A stretch of 64,000 nt of DNA, from assembly GCF_007830455.1 (NCBI RefSeq), contig NZ_VLLB01000001.1, forward strand, positions 1,488,001 to 1,552,000. Direction: 5' to 3'. Below are positions 28,011-37,500 of this stretch, one piece after another. The DNA is from Pseudoduganella lurida (lineage in GTDB: Bacteria; Pseudomonadota; Gammaproteobacteria; Burkholderiales; Burkholderiaceae_D). A program made the translations under genes and the position numbers. The first letter of the stretch is position 1. Every line of letters begins with the position of its first letter. The notes under the pieces are model-generated. The model saw nothing but the letters and a program-made list of their open reading frames with translations, did no database searches and was not told the DNA's origin.

Positions 28011-28092
28011 ACGCCGGACCTGATACGCCGGGCCTGACACGCCGGACCTGACACGCCGGCCCCAGATACGCCGGACTGACACGCCAGGCCAG
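28011..28092. repeat. Tandem array with 14-bp period
   Basis: Six units of ACGCCGGACCTGAC: 28011-28024, 28025-28038, 28039-28052, a 15-bp unit 28053-28067, a 13-bp unit 28068-28080, and a last partial unit to 28092. Variation is mostly at the last bases of each unit. It sits in the intergenic space between convergent genes. Confidence 0.85.
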
Positions 28093-28156
28093 GCCCGATA
28101 CCCCCAAGGCCTGATATGCTGATAGGCCGGGCCTGACGACGCGGTGCGCAGCCGCC

Positions 28157-28666
28157 TCAGGCCTCGACCTTGTCGTCCTCCGCCTTCACATCCTCCATGG
28201 CCTCCGGTTCCAGGTGCTCGGCGGAGACATTCAGCCACACGAACCCGCCCCACGCCAGCAGCAGCGCGGCGGCGCAGGCACCGATGACGCCCGCCTGCGG
28301 CAGCAGGTCGGCACGGCCATGCAGCGTCTGGAACGCGGCCACCAGGCACTCGATCGACAGCGACACGATCACCACGATCATGAAGCGCGACAGGAAGCGG
28401 CGCACGCGGGTCGGCGTGCTGATGCTGGCCTCGCGCAGCACCTCTTCTTCCAGCACCGTCTGGCCCAGCTCGAACGCGGCCACGGCGATGGTCAGCAGGC
28501 CGATACATTCAAGGATGGAGACGAAGCGCGGATGCGCGCTTTCCGTCGTCGTGAGCGCATCCCAGATCTCCCATCCCGCCATGCCCACCAGGCACACGCC
28601 GCAGATGAAAAAGAACACCGACACGGCGATATAGCCCGCGCCAAACAGCTTCAGCATGAATTTCAT
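28157..28666 (-). CDS. Membrane protein of unknown function
   Basis: A 169-residue protein with four predicted spans: about 7-27, 47-65, 90-110 and 125-145. The tail is strongly acidic (EPEAMEDVKAEDDKVEA). I do not recognise a family. The frame runs on to 28732 upstream, but MKFMLKLFGAGYIAV at 28666 puts the first span at the N-terminus. It is divergent from the cystine transporter gene. Confidence 0.7.
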   Translation of the reverse strand: MKFMLKLFGAGYIAVSVFFFICGVCLVGMAGWEIWDALTTTESAHPRFVSILECIGLLTIAVAAFELGQTVLEEEVLREASISTPTRVRRFLSRFMIVVIVSLSIECLVAAFQTLHGRADLLPQAGVIGACAAALLLAWGGFVWLNVSAEHLEPEAMEDVKAEDDKVEA

Positions 28667-28828
28667 AACATTCCACAAATATCGATATGCGGCAATATTC
28701 TCATGCTTCGACCGAACGGGGCCGCACGCCATTCCGTCAACGGCGGTAAAATCCGGCGAGCAATGCCAAACCGCTTTACCGAATAAACTATTTACATCAT
28801 TTCATAACCTCACCCAAGAAGGCCCTCC

Positions 28829-30223
28829 ATGACTGCCGCCGTCCTGCTCAACCTTGCCGTGGCCGTGCTGCTGCTCGGCTTCCTCTACCGCCAGCAGCGC
28901 GTGCATGCCACCTTCACGGTGCGCGTGTTCACGGCGCTCGGCCTCGGCGTGGCGCTGGGCGCCGTGCTGCAGGCCGTGTATGGGGCGGACAGTGCCGTCA
29001 TCAAGACCACCGGCGACTACCTGGACATCGTGGGCAGCGGCTACGTCAAGCTGCTGCAGATGATCGTGATGCCGCTGATCATGGTGTCGATCATCGGTGC
29101 CATCCTGAAGCTGCGCAACGCCAGCTCGCTGGGCAAGATCAGCGTGCTGACGATCGGCACGCTCATCATCACCACGGCCATCGCCGCCGCCATCGGCATC
29201 CTGATGGCCAAGCTGTTCGGCCTGACGGCGGCCGGCCTGGCCGCCAATGCGGCGGAAGTAGCGCGGGGTACCTACCTGCAGGGCAAGGTCGCCGATGCGC
29301 AGGCCATCTCGCTGCCGTCGATGATCCTGTCGTTCATCCCCGCCAATCCCTTCCTCGACATGACGGGCGGGCGCAAGACGTCGACCATTGCCGTGGTGAT
29401 CTTCTCCGTCTTCATCGGCATCGCCGCGCACGGCATCGCCGACAAGAAGCCGGAACTGTTCGTGTCGTTCGATCACTTCGTGAAAGTGGCCCATGCGATC
29501 GTGATGCGCATCGTCACGCTGGTACTGCGCCTGACGCCCTACGGCGTGTTCGCGCTGATGGCGCAGGTGGTGGCCACGTCCAGCTACACCGATATCCTGA
29601 ACCTGCTCGGCTTCGTGGTGGCTTCCTACTGCGCACTCGCCCTGATGTTCGGCGTGCACCTGGCCATCATCGCCGGCACGGGCCTGAACCCGTTCCGCTT
29701 CGCCAAGAAGATCCTGCCCGTGCTCACGTTCGCGTTCACCTCGCGCAGCAGCGCCGGCGCCATCCCGATGAACGTGCAGACGCAGGTGAACCGCCTGGGC
29801 ACGCCGGAAGGCATCGCCAACTTCTCCGCCTCGTTCGGCGCGACCATCGGCCAGAACGGCTGCGCCGGCATCTACCCGGCCATGCTGGCGGTGATGATCG
29901 CGCCGACGGTGGGCATCGACCCATTCACGGCGTCGTTCCTGCTGCCGCTGCTGGCCGTGATCACCATCGGCTCGGTGGGCGTGGCCGGCGTGGGCGGCGG
30001 CGCCACGTTTGCCGCGCTGATCGTGCTTTCAACGATGAACCTGCCGGTGGCGCTGGCGGGCCTGCTGATCTCCATCGAGCCGCTGATCGACATGGGCCGC
30101 ACGGCCCTCAATGTCTCCGGTTCGATTACCGCCGGCACGCTCACGTCGCGCGTGCTGGGCGAGACGGACAATGCCGTGTTCGACGCCGATGTCGAGCCGG
30201 ACGAAGACGTGCAGCCCGCGTAA
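28829..30223 (+). CDS. tcyP: L-cystine transporter TcyP/YdjN (dicarboxylate-cation symporter family)
   Basis: The 464-residue polytopic transporter closely matches the E. coli YdjN pattern: YGADSAVIKTTGDYLDIVGSGYVKLLQMIVMPL, TFAFTSRSSAGAIPMNVQTQ (HP1 region), FGATIGQNGCAGIYPAMLAVM, and VAGVGGGATFAALIVLS. YdjN is a sodium- or proton-coupled cystine importer. AAGAAGG lies six bases before the ATG. A GC-rich hairpin follows the stop. Confidence 0.9.
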   Translation: MTAAVLLNLAVAVLLLGFLYRQQRVHATFTVRVFTALGLGVALGAVLQAVYGADSAVIKTTGDYLDIVGSGYVKLLQMIVMPLIMVSIIGAILKLRNASSLGKISVLTIGTLIITTAIAAAIGILMAKLFGLTAAGLAANAAEVARGTYLQGKVADAQAISLPSMILSFIPANPFLDMTGGRKTSTIAVVIFSVFIGIAAHGIADKKPELFVSFDHFVKVAHAIVMRIVTLVLRLTPYGVFALMAQVVATSSYTDILNLLGFVVASYCALALMFGVHLAIIAGTGLNPFRFAKKILPVLTFAFTSRSSAGAIPMNVQTQVNRLGTPEGIANFSASFGATIGQNGCAGIYPAMLAVMIAPTVGIDPFTASFLLPLLAVITIGSVGVAGVGGGATFAALIVLSTMNLPVALAGLLISIEPLIDMGRTALNVSGSITAGTLTSRVLGETDNAVFDADVEPDEDVQPA

Positions 30224-30244
30224 TCTTTCCTCCCTTCACCACCA

Positions 30245-30269
30245 GCACGCCGGCCCCGAGCCGGCGTGT
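30245..30269 (+). terminator. Hairpin after tcyP, possible terminator
   Basis: GCACGCCGGC-CCCGA-GCCGGCGTGT, a 9 to 10-bp stem, without a clear T-run. Weak as an intrinsic terminator. Confidence 0.4.
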
Positions 30270-30328
30270 ACGCTTGCGCCACGGTTTTGCGCTTTCGTCT
30301 AGTATTCGCCCACCGAATCACAGGACGG

Positions 30329-31099
30329 ATGGCAATGGAACAAAAGTGGCCCCAACAGATCTGGATCGTGCGGCACGGCCAGAGTGCCGGCAACGTCGCC
30401 CGTGAAGCGGCGGAAGCGGCTTCGCAGTTCCTGATCGACATTGCGGAACGCGACATGGACGTGCCCCTGTCCGCCCTGGGCGAACGCCAGGCCGAGGCGC
30501 TGGGCCAGTGGTTTGCCGCCCTGCCGCCGGAGGAGCGCCCGAACGTGGTGCTGTTCTCGCCGTACGTGAGGGCGCGCCAGACGGCACGCGCGATCGTGGA
30601 CCAGCTGGAGCGCGACGACCTGCTGGCCGTCGTCACCGACGAGCGGCTGCGCGAGAAGGAGTTCGGCATCGTCGACCGCCTCACGCCGCTGGGCATCGCC
30701 GACAAGTATCCCGAACTGAACGAACAGCGCCGCCACGTGGGCAAGTTCTATTTCCGCCCGCCCGGCGGCGAAAGCTGGTGCGACGTGATCCTGCGCCTGC
30801 GCAGCATGCTGGACATGCTTACCCGCGAATACCGCAACGAGCGCGTGCTGATCGTGGGCCACCAGGTGATCGTCAACTGCTTCCGCTACCTGCTGGAACG
30901 GATGGACGAGGAAACCATCCTCGCCACCGACCGCGCCGCGGACGTGCCGAACTGCAGCGTCACCTCCTACCGGTTCGACCCGGCTGCCGGCAAGCGCGGC
31001 AAGCTGGTGCTGGACCTGCAGAACTTCGTGGCGCCGCTGACGGAAACCGGCACGCCGGTCACCGTGAGCAAGGACCAACCCGCCGCACCGAAAGCCTAA
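30329..31099 (+). CDS. Histidine phosphatase family protein
   Basis: A 256-residue member of the phosphoglycerate mutase-like superfamily. The catalytic RHG motif is in WIVRHGQSAGN, a second basic cluster in SPYVRARQTAR, and the second catalytic His in VLIVGHQVIVNC; the proton-donor Glu is probably in LREKEFG. Substrate unknown. The start could be 30329 or 30335 (MAMEQ); AGGACGG lies just upstream. The next gene starts two bases after its stop, so they form an operon with the NAD(P)H-hydrate dehydratase. Confidence 0.88.
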   Translation: MAMEQKWPQQIWIVRHGQSAGNVAREAAEAASQFLIDIAERDMDVPLSALGERQAEALGQWFAALPPEERPNVVLFSPYVRARQTARAIVDQLERDDLLAVVTDERLREKEFGIVDRLTPLGIADKYPELNEQRRHVGKFYFRPPGGESWCDVILRLRSMLDMLTREYRNERVLIVGHQVIVNCFRYLLERMDEETILATDRAADVPNCSVTSYRFDPAAGKRGKLVLDLQNFVAPLTETGTPVTVSKDQPAAPKA

Positions 31100-31101
31100 G
31101 C

Positions 31102-32025
31102 ATGAACCAGGACACCATCGACATCACCGCCCGCACGCTGCGCCAGTGGGCCCTGCCGGAACCGTCGTTCGACGACGACAAGGAAGGCCGCGGCCATATC
31201 CTGATCGTGGGCGGCGCGAAGGAGATGCCGGGCGCCGTGATGCTGGCGGCCACCGCCGCCCTGCGCGCCGGGGCCGGCAAGCTGACCATCGCCACGGCCG
31301 CCTCCATCGCACCGCTGGTGGCGATGGCGATTCCGGAGTCGCGCGTGATCGGCCTGGCCGAAACGGCCGGCGGCGGTTTCACGCTGGCGGCGGCCCGCGA
31401 GCTGGGCGACCTGGCCGGCAAGGCCAGCGCGCTGCTGGTGGGCCCGGGCATGCAGGACGATGCGGCCACGGCCGAGCTGGTGCATGCCCTGCTGCCCCGC
31501 TTTGCCGGCACGCCTGTCGTGCTGGATGCGGCGGCCATGGGGGCGGTGAAATCCCAGGGTGAACCGCATCTGCTGGACGAGACGAAGGACATGAAGCATT
31601 TTCGCTTTGCGGAACCGGTGCTGCTGACACCGCACGCGGGTGAACTTTCCTATCTGACCGGCCGCGACAAGAAGGACATCGCGGCCGCGCCGGAGGAAGC
31701 TGCACGGGAAGCCGCGCAGCGCTGGAACGCGATCGTGGCACTGAAAGGTGCCACGACCGTCATCGCCGCGCCCGACGGGCGGCAGTGGCAACACCAGGGC
31801 GGCAATGTCGGCCTGGCGATCTCGGGCTCCGGGGACGCGCTGGCCGGCATCATTGCCGGTCTCGTGGCCCGCGGGGCGGCACTGGAACAGGCGGCTGCCT
31901 GGGGCGTGGCGCTGCATGCGTCCGCCGGCGAGCAGCTGTCCATCCGGTACGGGGTGCTGGGTTACCTGGCACGGGAAATCTCGGCCGAAGTACCGGCGCT
32001 GTTGAGGACGCTTGCCCCAGCCTGA
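31102..32025 (+). CDS. nnrD: ADP-dependent NAD(P)H-hydrate dehydratase
   Basis: A 307-residue ribokinase-fold protein of the YjeF C-terminal/NnrD family. It has GHILIVGGAKEMPGAVMLAATAALRAGAGKLTIA at the start, LLTPHAGELSYL in the middle, and the GSGDALAGIIAGLVARG signature with the catalytic Asp. It repairs damaged NADHX/NADPHX. The YjeF epimerase domain is absent, so NnrE must be encoded elsewhere. The gene is tightly coupled to the histidine phosphatase upstream. Confidence 0.92.
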   Translation: MNQDTIDITARTLRQWALPEPSFDDDKEGRGHILIVGGAKEMPGAVMLAATAALRAGAGKLTIATAASIAPLVAMAIPESRVIGLAETAGGGFTLAAARELGDLAGKASALLVGPGMQDDAATAELVHALLPRFAGTPVVLDAAAMGAVKSQGEPHLLDETKDMKHFRFAEPVLLTPHAGELSYLTGRDKKDIAAAPEEAAREAAQRWNAIVALKGATTVIAAPDGRQWQHQGGNVGLAISGSGDALAGIIAGLVARGAALEQAAAWGVALHASAGEQLSIRYGVLGYLAREISAEVPALLRTLAPA

Positions 32026-32142
32026 GGGAACAAGCGGCAAGACGATCAGGCACATCTCGAACCGGCAACCATGCTGGCGGTCCAACGGTAGCCCATCACC
32101 GTGCCGGCATGCTGTCGCACCACCCACTTGAAAGGAATCGAC

Positions 32143-32493
32143 ATGATTAAGCTGAGCAAAACGTCCGCACTGATCCTGGCTGCCGTCATCGGCAGCGCTG
32201 CCCTGGCCGGCTGCAAGAACCGCGATGCGGATCACCCAGCGGCCGACACGACGGCCACCACCCCGGCCGCCACGCCGGATACGAGCACGACGCCGGTGGC
32301 CCCTGCCACGCCACCGGCCAGCGGCACCAGCGGCGATGCCGGTACCACGGGCGGCGCACCGGCCACCACGCCGATGCCGGGCGATACCACCACGCCGGCG
32401 GCCACGCCGGGCACCGCCACCACGCCAGGCGCCACCACCACCCCGGGCGGCACCAACACCGGCACGGGCGGCACCACCACCCCACCGCAATAA
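32143..32493 (+). CDS. Thr/Pro-rich small lipoprotein of unknown function
   Basis: A 116-residue protein with a type II signal peptide, lipobox LAGC (lipidated Cys near residue 25), followed by a low-complexity tail of Thr, Pro, Ala and Gly (TTTPAATPGTATTPGATTTP). AAAGGA precedes the ATG at 32143. There is no folded domain; likely an outer-membrane-anchored flexible tail. A 14-bp-period array and a bidirectional terminator follow. Confidence 0.75.
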   Translation: MIKLSKTSALILAAVIGSAALAGCKNRDADHPAADTTATTPAATPDTSTTPVAPATPPASGTSGDAGTTGGAPATTPMPGDTTTPAATPGTATTPGATTTPGGTNTGTGGTTTPPQ

Positions 32494-32501
32494 TGGCCGA
32501 C

Positions 32502-32625
32502 GTAACTCGGCCGACGTAAAACGGTCGATGTAAAACGGTCGATGTAAAACGGTCGATGTAAAACGGTGGACGTAAACGGTGGACGTAAGCGGCGGATGTA
32601 AAGCCGCGCACGTAAAACGCCTGGC
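32502..32625. repeat. Tandem array with 14-bp period after the lipoprotein gene
   Basis: Nine units of about 14 bp with consensus GTAAAACGGTCGAT: three identical units at 32516-32557, then increasingly diverged units to 32625 (two are 13 bp). Every unit begins with GTAA, so each carries a stop in one frame. It begins eight bases after the lipoprotein stop. Confidence 0.9.
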
Positions 32626-32628
32626 GTA

Positions 32629-32665
32629 AAAAAGCCGGCACCTTCGCAGGTGCCGGCTTTTTTTT
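32629..32665. terminator. Bidirectional terminator between the lipoprotein and fadL genes
   Basis: AAAGCCGGCACC and GGTGCCGGCTTT form a 12-bp stem with a 6-base loop, with A-run on one side and nine T on the other. It can end transcripts from both convergent genes. Confidence 0.92.
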
Positions 32666-32678
32666 TGCTGCGTACGGC

Positions 32679-34094
32679 TTAGAACTTGTAGTTGTACGCC
32701 AGGCCCAGCAGCTGCATGTGCGTGCGCCACGTGCCGCGCGTCGTTTCGCCATTGCCCGTGCAGGTTTCCAGGCCAGGACGGCACAGGTTCGTGTAGTTGC
32801 CGGTGGCGTCCTTGAAGTCCAGGTAGGAATACGCCACGTCGATCGACGACTGCGGCGACAGCTTCCAGTTGGCGCCGAAGGACAGCTGGTTGCGGTCCGC
32901 GTCCGGCAGCGCGGCATGACGCAGCGCGACGCCGTTGATCGGTGCCTGGTCATGCGCGATACCGCCGCGCAGCGTGACGTTCTCGTTCAGCTTGTAGTTG
33001 GTGCCCAGCGCGAAGCGCCAGGTGTTCTTCCACTGCTGGCGGATCACTTCGTCGCCCGAGGTGGTGCCCAGGAACTGGATGTCGATGTTCTGCATGCGCG
33101 AGTTGCGCGTCCACGTCAGGTCGGCCATGCCGGCCCACTGGCTGTTGAACTCGTGGTAGCCGTTCAGCGACAGCGTTTCCGGCGTGCGCAGTTCCACCAG
33201 CGCGGCGGAATTCACGTGGTGCGATGCAGCCTGCACGACACGGTTCACGACCTGGTCGCTGGTGATCGTGGAGAAGTCCCAGATCGCGCCGCCGCGCAGC
33301 TCGTGCTTGATCGACGAGCGGTAGGCCACGCCGAAACGGGTGCCCTCGGCCGGCTGGTACAGGTAGCCGATATTGAAGCCGTAGCCCCAGTCCTTGCCTT
33401 CCACGCTGGCGTGCGCGTCACCTGCCGTGCCCAGCAGGGCCGGGTTGCCGCCCAGCGCGGCGATCTGGCGGGCCAGCACGACGCCGGTGCCCGTGGCCTG
33501 CGCGGCGATGATGGAGCCCGGCACGTCGACACCCTGGCCGAGGCTGGCTTTCATGAATTCCGCATCGATGCCGAAGCCGAACGAGTGGCGCTCGTTGACC
33601 TTGAACGCGACCGACGGGTTCAGCGTGATGGCCGTCAGCTTGATGTTGGTGAGCGCGTAACGGCCGGACCAGTTCCAGTCGTACGACAGGTTGGTACCGT
33701 AAGGCACGAACATGCCGAAGCCGGCCGTCCACTGGTCGTTGATCTTCTGGCTGTAGTACAGCGACGGTGCGGCGACCGCTTCCGGCGCGTAGTCGTCCTG
33801 CGACGTGAGGCCGCCCGTACGGCCGCCCGTGAAGCGGGTCGAACCGCTGTCGTTGAACGTGGAATGCGGCACCAGTGCCGTCACGCCGCCCTGCAGCTGG
33901 CGGCCTTCCAGGCGGGACAGGCCGGCCGGGTTGGCGAAGATGGTCGACGGATCGGCCGCCTCGGCGCCGTTCGCTTCGGCGGTGCCCTGCGACGACACGC
34001 TCTGCGAGCCGAAGCGGTAGCCGGAAGCGCCGGCCGATGCGGAAACGGCCGCCAGGGCAGCCGCAATGATGAGGGTAAGGGAATGCTTGTTCAC
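32679..34094 (-). CDS. fadL: Outer membrane long-chain fatty acid porin, OmpP1/FadL family
   Basis: The 471-residue protein has signal peptide VNKHSLTLIIAAALAAVSASAGASG (GTG start) and the family N-terminal plug pattern: SGYRFGSQSVSSQGTAEANGA, DPSTIFANPAGLSRLEG. The remainder alternates as a beta-barrel and ends in aromatic YNYKF, the outer-membrane C-terminal signature. FadL proteins import hydrophobic compounds such as long-chain fatty acids. GGAG lies eight bases before GTG at 34094; the open frame to 34274 lacks an export signal. Confidence 0.92.
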   Translation of the reverse strand: MNKHSLTLIIAAALAAVSASAGASGYRFGSQSVSSQGTAEANGAEAADPSTIFANPAGLSRLEGRQLQGGVTALVPHSTFNDSGSTRFTGGRTGGLTSQDDYAPEAVAAPSLYYSQKINDQWTAGFGMFVPYGTNLSYDWNWSGRYALTNIKLTAITLNPSVAFKVNERHSFGFGIDAEFMKASLGQGVDVPGSIIAAQATGTGVVLARQIAALGGNPALLGTAGDAHASVEGKDWGYGFNIGYLYQPAEGTRFGVAYRSSIKHELRGGAIWDFSTITSDQVVNRVVQAASHHVNSAALVELRTPETLSLNGYHEFNSQWAGMADLTWTRNSRMQNIDIQFLGTTSGDEVIRQQWKNTWRFALGTNYKLNENVTLRGGIAHDQAPINGVALRHAALPDADRNQLSFGANWKLSPQSSIDVAYSYLDFKDATGNYTNLCRPGLETCTGNGETTRGTWRTHMQLLGLAYNYKF

Positions 34095-34230
34095 GAGTCT
34101 CGCTCCTGTTTCTTTTTGCTCAATGCCTGATGCTGGCTGCAGATGCTGCTTGCGGTCCCTGCGGGCAAAACGGTTCGGTGCGCCCTCCAACGTTGGGGCC
34201 GCCCGGCGCAAGAATACACCAGCCGGAAAA

Positions 34231-34259
34231 ATTTTGATACGAACGTTCGCTTTTCGCAA
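34231..34259 (-). promoter_or_regulatory. Candidate fadL promoter with a palindromic operator in the spacer
   Basis: On the minus strand TTGCGA (34259-34254) and CAAAAT (34236-34231) are 17 bases apart. The perfect 10-bp palindrome CGAACGTTCG at 34240-34249 lies in the spacer. TetR-type fatty-acid regulators bind palindromes of this kind, so fatty-acid-responsive repression is plausible but unproven. Confidence 0.4.
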
Positions 34260-34360
34260 CGCAGGATGTATCAAATGTGCTTATGGGGCGATTCACTGCC
34301 GTGCCCGACTGGACAGGCGCGGATTTTTCGTTGCAAAACAAGGGTTAATCAGAAGGCAAT

Positions 34361-34550
34361 GTCCTGGTGCCTGGCACCAGGACACGGGCTCGGCAGTACG
34401 GGAAAATGGCACGGTGCCTGGCACCGGGACACGGGCGCGACAGCGGAGGGAATGTCCTGGTGCCTGGCACCGGGACACGGGCTCGGCAGTGGGGAAAATG
34501 CGTTGGCACGGTGCCTGGCACCGGGACACGGGCTTGGCAGTGGCGGGAAT
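34361..34550. repeat. Four tandem copies of a 45-52-bp intergenic repeat
   Basis: Copies at 34361-34408, 34409-34453, 34454-34505 and 34506-34550 share GGTGCCTGGCACC followed by GGGACACGGGC and TGGCAGT-like ends. GTGCCTGGCAC is an imperfect palindrome in each copy. Copies alternate between a GTCCT and a GCAC lead, so the higher-order unit may be a pair of about 93 bp. The intergenic region 34095-34582 holds this array, the fadL promoter and a terminator and no gene. Confidence 0.88.
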
Positions 34551-34575
34551 GAAAAAGGCCGCTGGAAGCGGCCTT
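34551..34575 (-). terminator. Intrinsic terminator of the RND permease gene
   Basis: On the minus strand AAGGCCGC-TTCCA-GCGGCCTT is followed by TTTTC. It lies eight bases beyond the permease stop. Confidence 0.85.
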
Positions 34576-34582
34576 CGGGACG

Positions 34583-37500
34583 TTACGCCGCTTCGGCCAG
34601 CGGCGGTGGCGGCGGCGGGGTCTGCTTGCGGCCCGTGACGAAGCGCCCGCCGCGCACGATCAGGCGGAACACCAGCCGGACCAGCGTCAGCGCGAGGATG
34701 GCTTCGATAAACGTGAGCACGCCGGCAACGGCCGTGTTCCAGCGCGCCGCGCGGCGCCCGAACTTGGCGTACATGCGGTCGCGGGTGATCTCGATGCTGT
34801 CGTAGAACGTGGGCACCATCAGCAGGGTCAGCAAGGTCGAGGTGATCGTGCCGCCGATGATGGAGATCGCCAGCGGGCGGTAGAACTCGCCGCCCTCGCC
34901 GTGGCCGATCGCCACCGGCAGCATGCCGGCGATCAGCGCGAAGGTCGTCATCAGGATCGGGCGCAGGCGCATGCGGCCGGCATACATCAGCGAGTCCTCG
35001 CGGCCGAAGCCTTCCTCTTCCCGCTTCCTGGCCGCATCCAGCAGCAGGATGGCGTTCTTGGCGACGAGGCCCATCAGCATGATCACGCCGATCAGGCTCA
35101 TCAGGTTGATCGTGCTCTTCGTGGCCAGCAGCGCGATGACGACGCCGATCAGCGACAGGGGCAGCGACAGCATCACGGCCAGCGGCGCCGTGAACGAGCC
35201 GAACTGCATCACCAGGATCAGGTACATCAGGCCGATGCCGGCCACCAGCGCGATCGCCATCTCCGTGAACACTTCCTGCATGTCCTTGCCCGAACCGGCC
35301 ACGGCGAGACCGTAGCCCGGCGGGAAGTCGATGCTGCGCGCCAGCTTCATCGCATCGGCCGTCACCTCGCCGGGCGAACGGCCCTGCACGTTGGCGGACA
35401 CGGAAATCACGCGTTTCCCATCCTTGTGCTTGATCTGCGAAGGACCCTTGCCCATCGTGATCGTGGCGATCTGGTCCAGCGGCACCATCTGGTTGGTGCC
35501 CGTGACGGCGATCGGCAGGCGCTCGATGCTGGCCGCGTTGGTGCGGTCTTCCGGCGCCAGGCGCACGGCCACGTCGCGCGTCTCGCCCGTCGGATCGACC
35601 CAGTCGCCCACTTCGATGCCGGCAAAGGCCACGCGCAGCGCGGCAGCGGCATCACCGGCGCCGATGCCCATCGAGTTGGCCAGGCCGCGGTTCAGCTCGA
35701 TCTGCAGCTCGTCCTTCGGATCCTGCTCGGACAGGCTGACGTCGACGGCGCCCGGCACCTTCTTGAGCTCGTCCATGAAGCGGCCCGTCAGTTCCATCAG
35801 CTTGCGCGAATCCTCGCCGGTGAACTCGATCTGCACGGGCTTGCGGGCGCCATTGGCCAGGTCGTCCAGCACCGTGTACTCGGCGCCCACCAGCTGGGCC
35901 AGCTTGCCGCGCAGGTCCTGCGCCACTTCGGCGGCGGAGCGCTCGCGTTCGTTCTTCTTGCCGATCTTCACGTAGATGCGGCCGCCGGACAGGTTCACGT
36001 AGCTGTTCGTCTCCGTCGTTTCCGGCAGCGAGTGGGCCATCTCGGCCGCCTTCATGATCTTCAGCTGCGAGTACTCGACACTGCTGGACGACGGCGTGCG
36101 CACATCGATGGCGATGGTGCCGAAGTCGGACGACGGCACGAAGCTGGCCCCGCCGAACTTGGCCTGCAGCCCGATGGCGGCCAGGAAGGTGACGACGGCG
36201 ATGACAGCCATCCAGCGGCGGTGATGCAGCGCCCAGGCGATCACGTTGCCGTAGCGGTCGGCCTGGTGGTCGAACCAGGTGTTGAACCGTTCCAGCACCT
36301 TTTCGAAACCCTTGCGCGGCATCTCGTGGTGGCCCGGCGGGTCGCCCCAGTAGGCCGACAGCATCGGGTCCAGCGTGAATGAGATGAACAGCGATACGGC
36401 CACCGAGCACGTGACGGTCAGCGCGAACGGCCGGAACCACTCGCCCGTGATGCCGGGCATGAAGGCCACCGGGATGAACACGGCCATGATGGAGAACGTG
36501 GTCGCGGCCACGGCCAGGCCGATCTCGGCCGTGCCGTTGATGGCGGCCGTGCGGCGGTCGGCGCCCATCTGCATGTGGCGCACGATGTTTTCCCGCACCA
36601 CGATGGCATCGTCGATCAGCACGCCGATCGCCAGCGACAGGCCCAGCAGGGTCATGAAGTTGAGCGTGAAGCCGCACAGCCACACGCCGATGAACGCGGC
36701 GATCACGGAGGTGGGCAGCGACAGCGCCGTGATCAGCGTCGAGCGCCACGAGTTCAGGAAGGCGTACACGACGAAGATGGTCAGCCCGGCGCCCAGCACC
36801 AGCGCCTCGATCACGTTGTTCAGGCTGCTCTGGGCATCCTCGCCGCCGTCGTCCGTGATGTCCAGCGTGGTGCCCTTGGCCAGCGTGGGCTCGATTTCCT
36901 TGACCATCGCATGCACTGCCTTCGATACCGCCACCGTCGAGGCTTCCCGCGTGCGGATGATCGACAGGCCCACGTTCGGCTGGTTCGAACGCATCGACAT
37001 GCCGTTGATCTCGGCGAAGCCATCCTCAATGGTGGCCACCTGGGCCAGGCGCACCAGCTCGCCGCCGTTGCGCTTGACGACGACCTGCTGGAAGTCCTCG
37101 GGCCGTTCGATGCGGCCGACGAGGCGGATGCTCTTCTCGTCCAGCGCGCCGCGCAGCTTGCCCACCGGCGCATTGGTATTCTGCATGCGCAACGCGTTCG
37201 TCACGTCGCTGATCGACACATTGTATTCGCGCAGTTTTTCCGCGTTCAGCAGCACCGACAGTTCGCGGCGCAGCGAGCCGTCGACGCTCACGTTGGCCAC
37301 GCCATCGACGCCGCGCAGCTTGTCGGCCAGCACGTCCTCGGCCAGCCGCGAGATCTCGGCGTGGCTCTGCGTCTTGGACGACAGCGACAGCTGCATGATC
37401 GGCTGGGCCGACACGTCGACGCGCCGCAGCACCGGTTCGCGCATCTCCAGCGGCAGCTTGTAGCGCACCGCGGCGATGGCATTGCGCACGTCGTCGGATG

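Noticed and set aside
34361..34550. CRISPR-like appearance of regular repeats
   Set aside because: Intervening parts are similar to each other rather than unique spacers, the repeat holds its own palindrome, and no cas gene is present.
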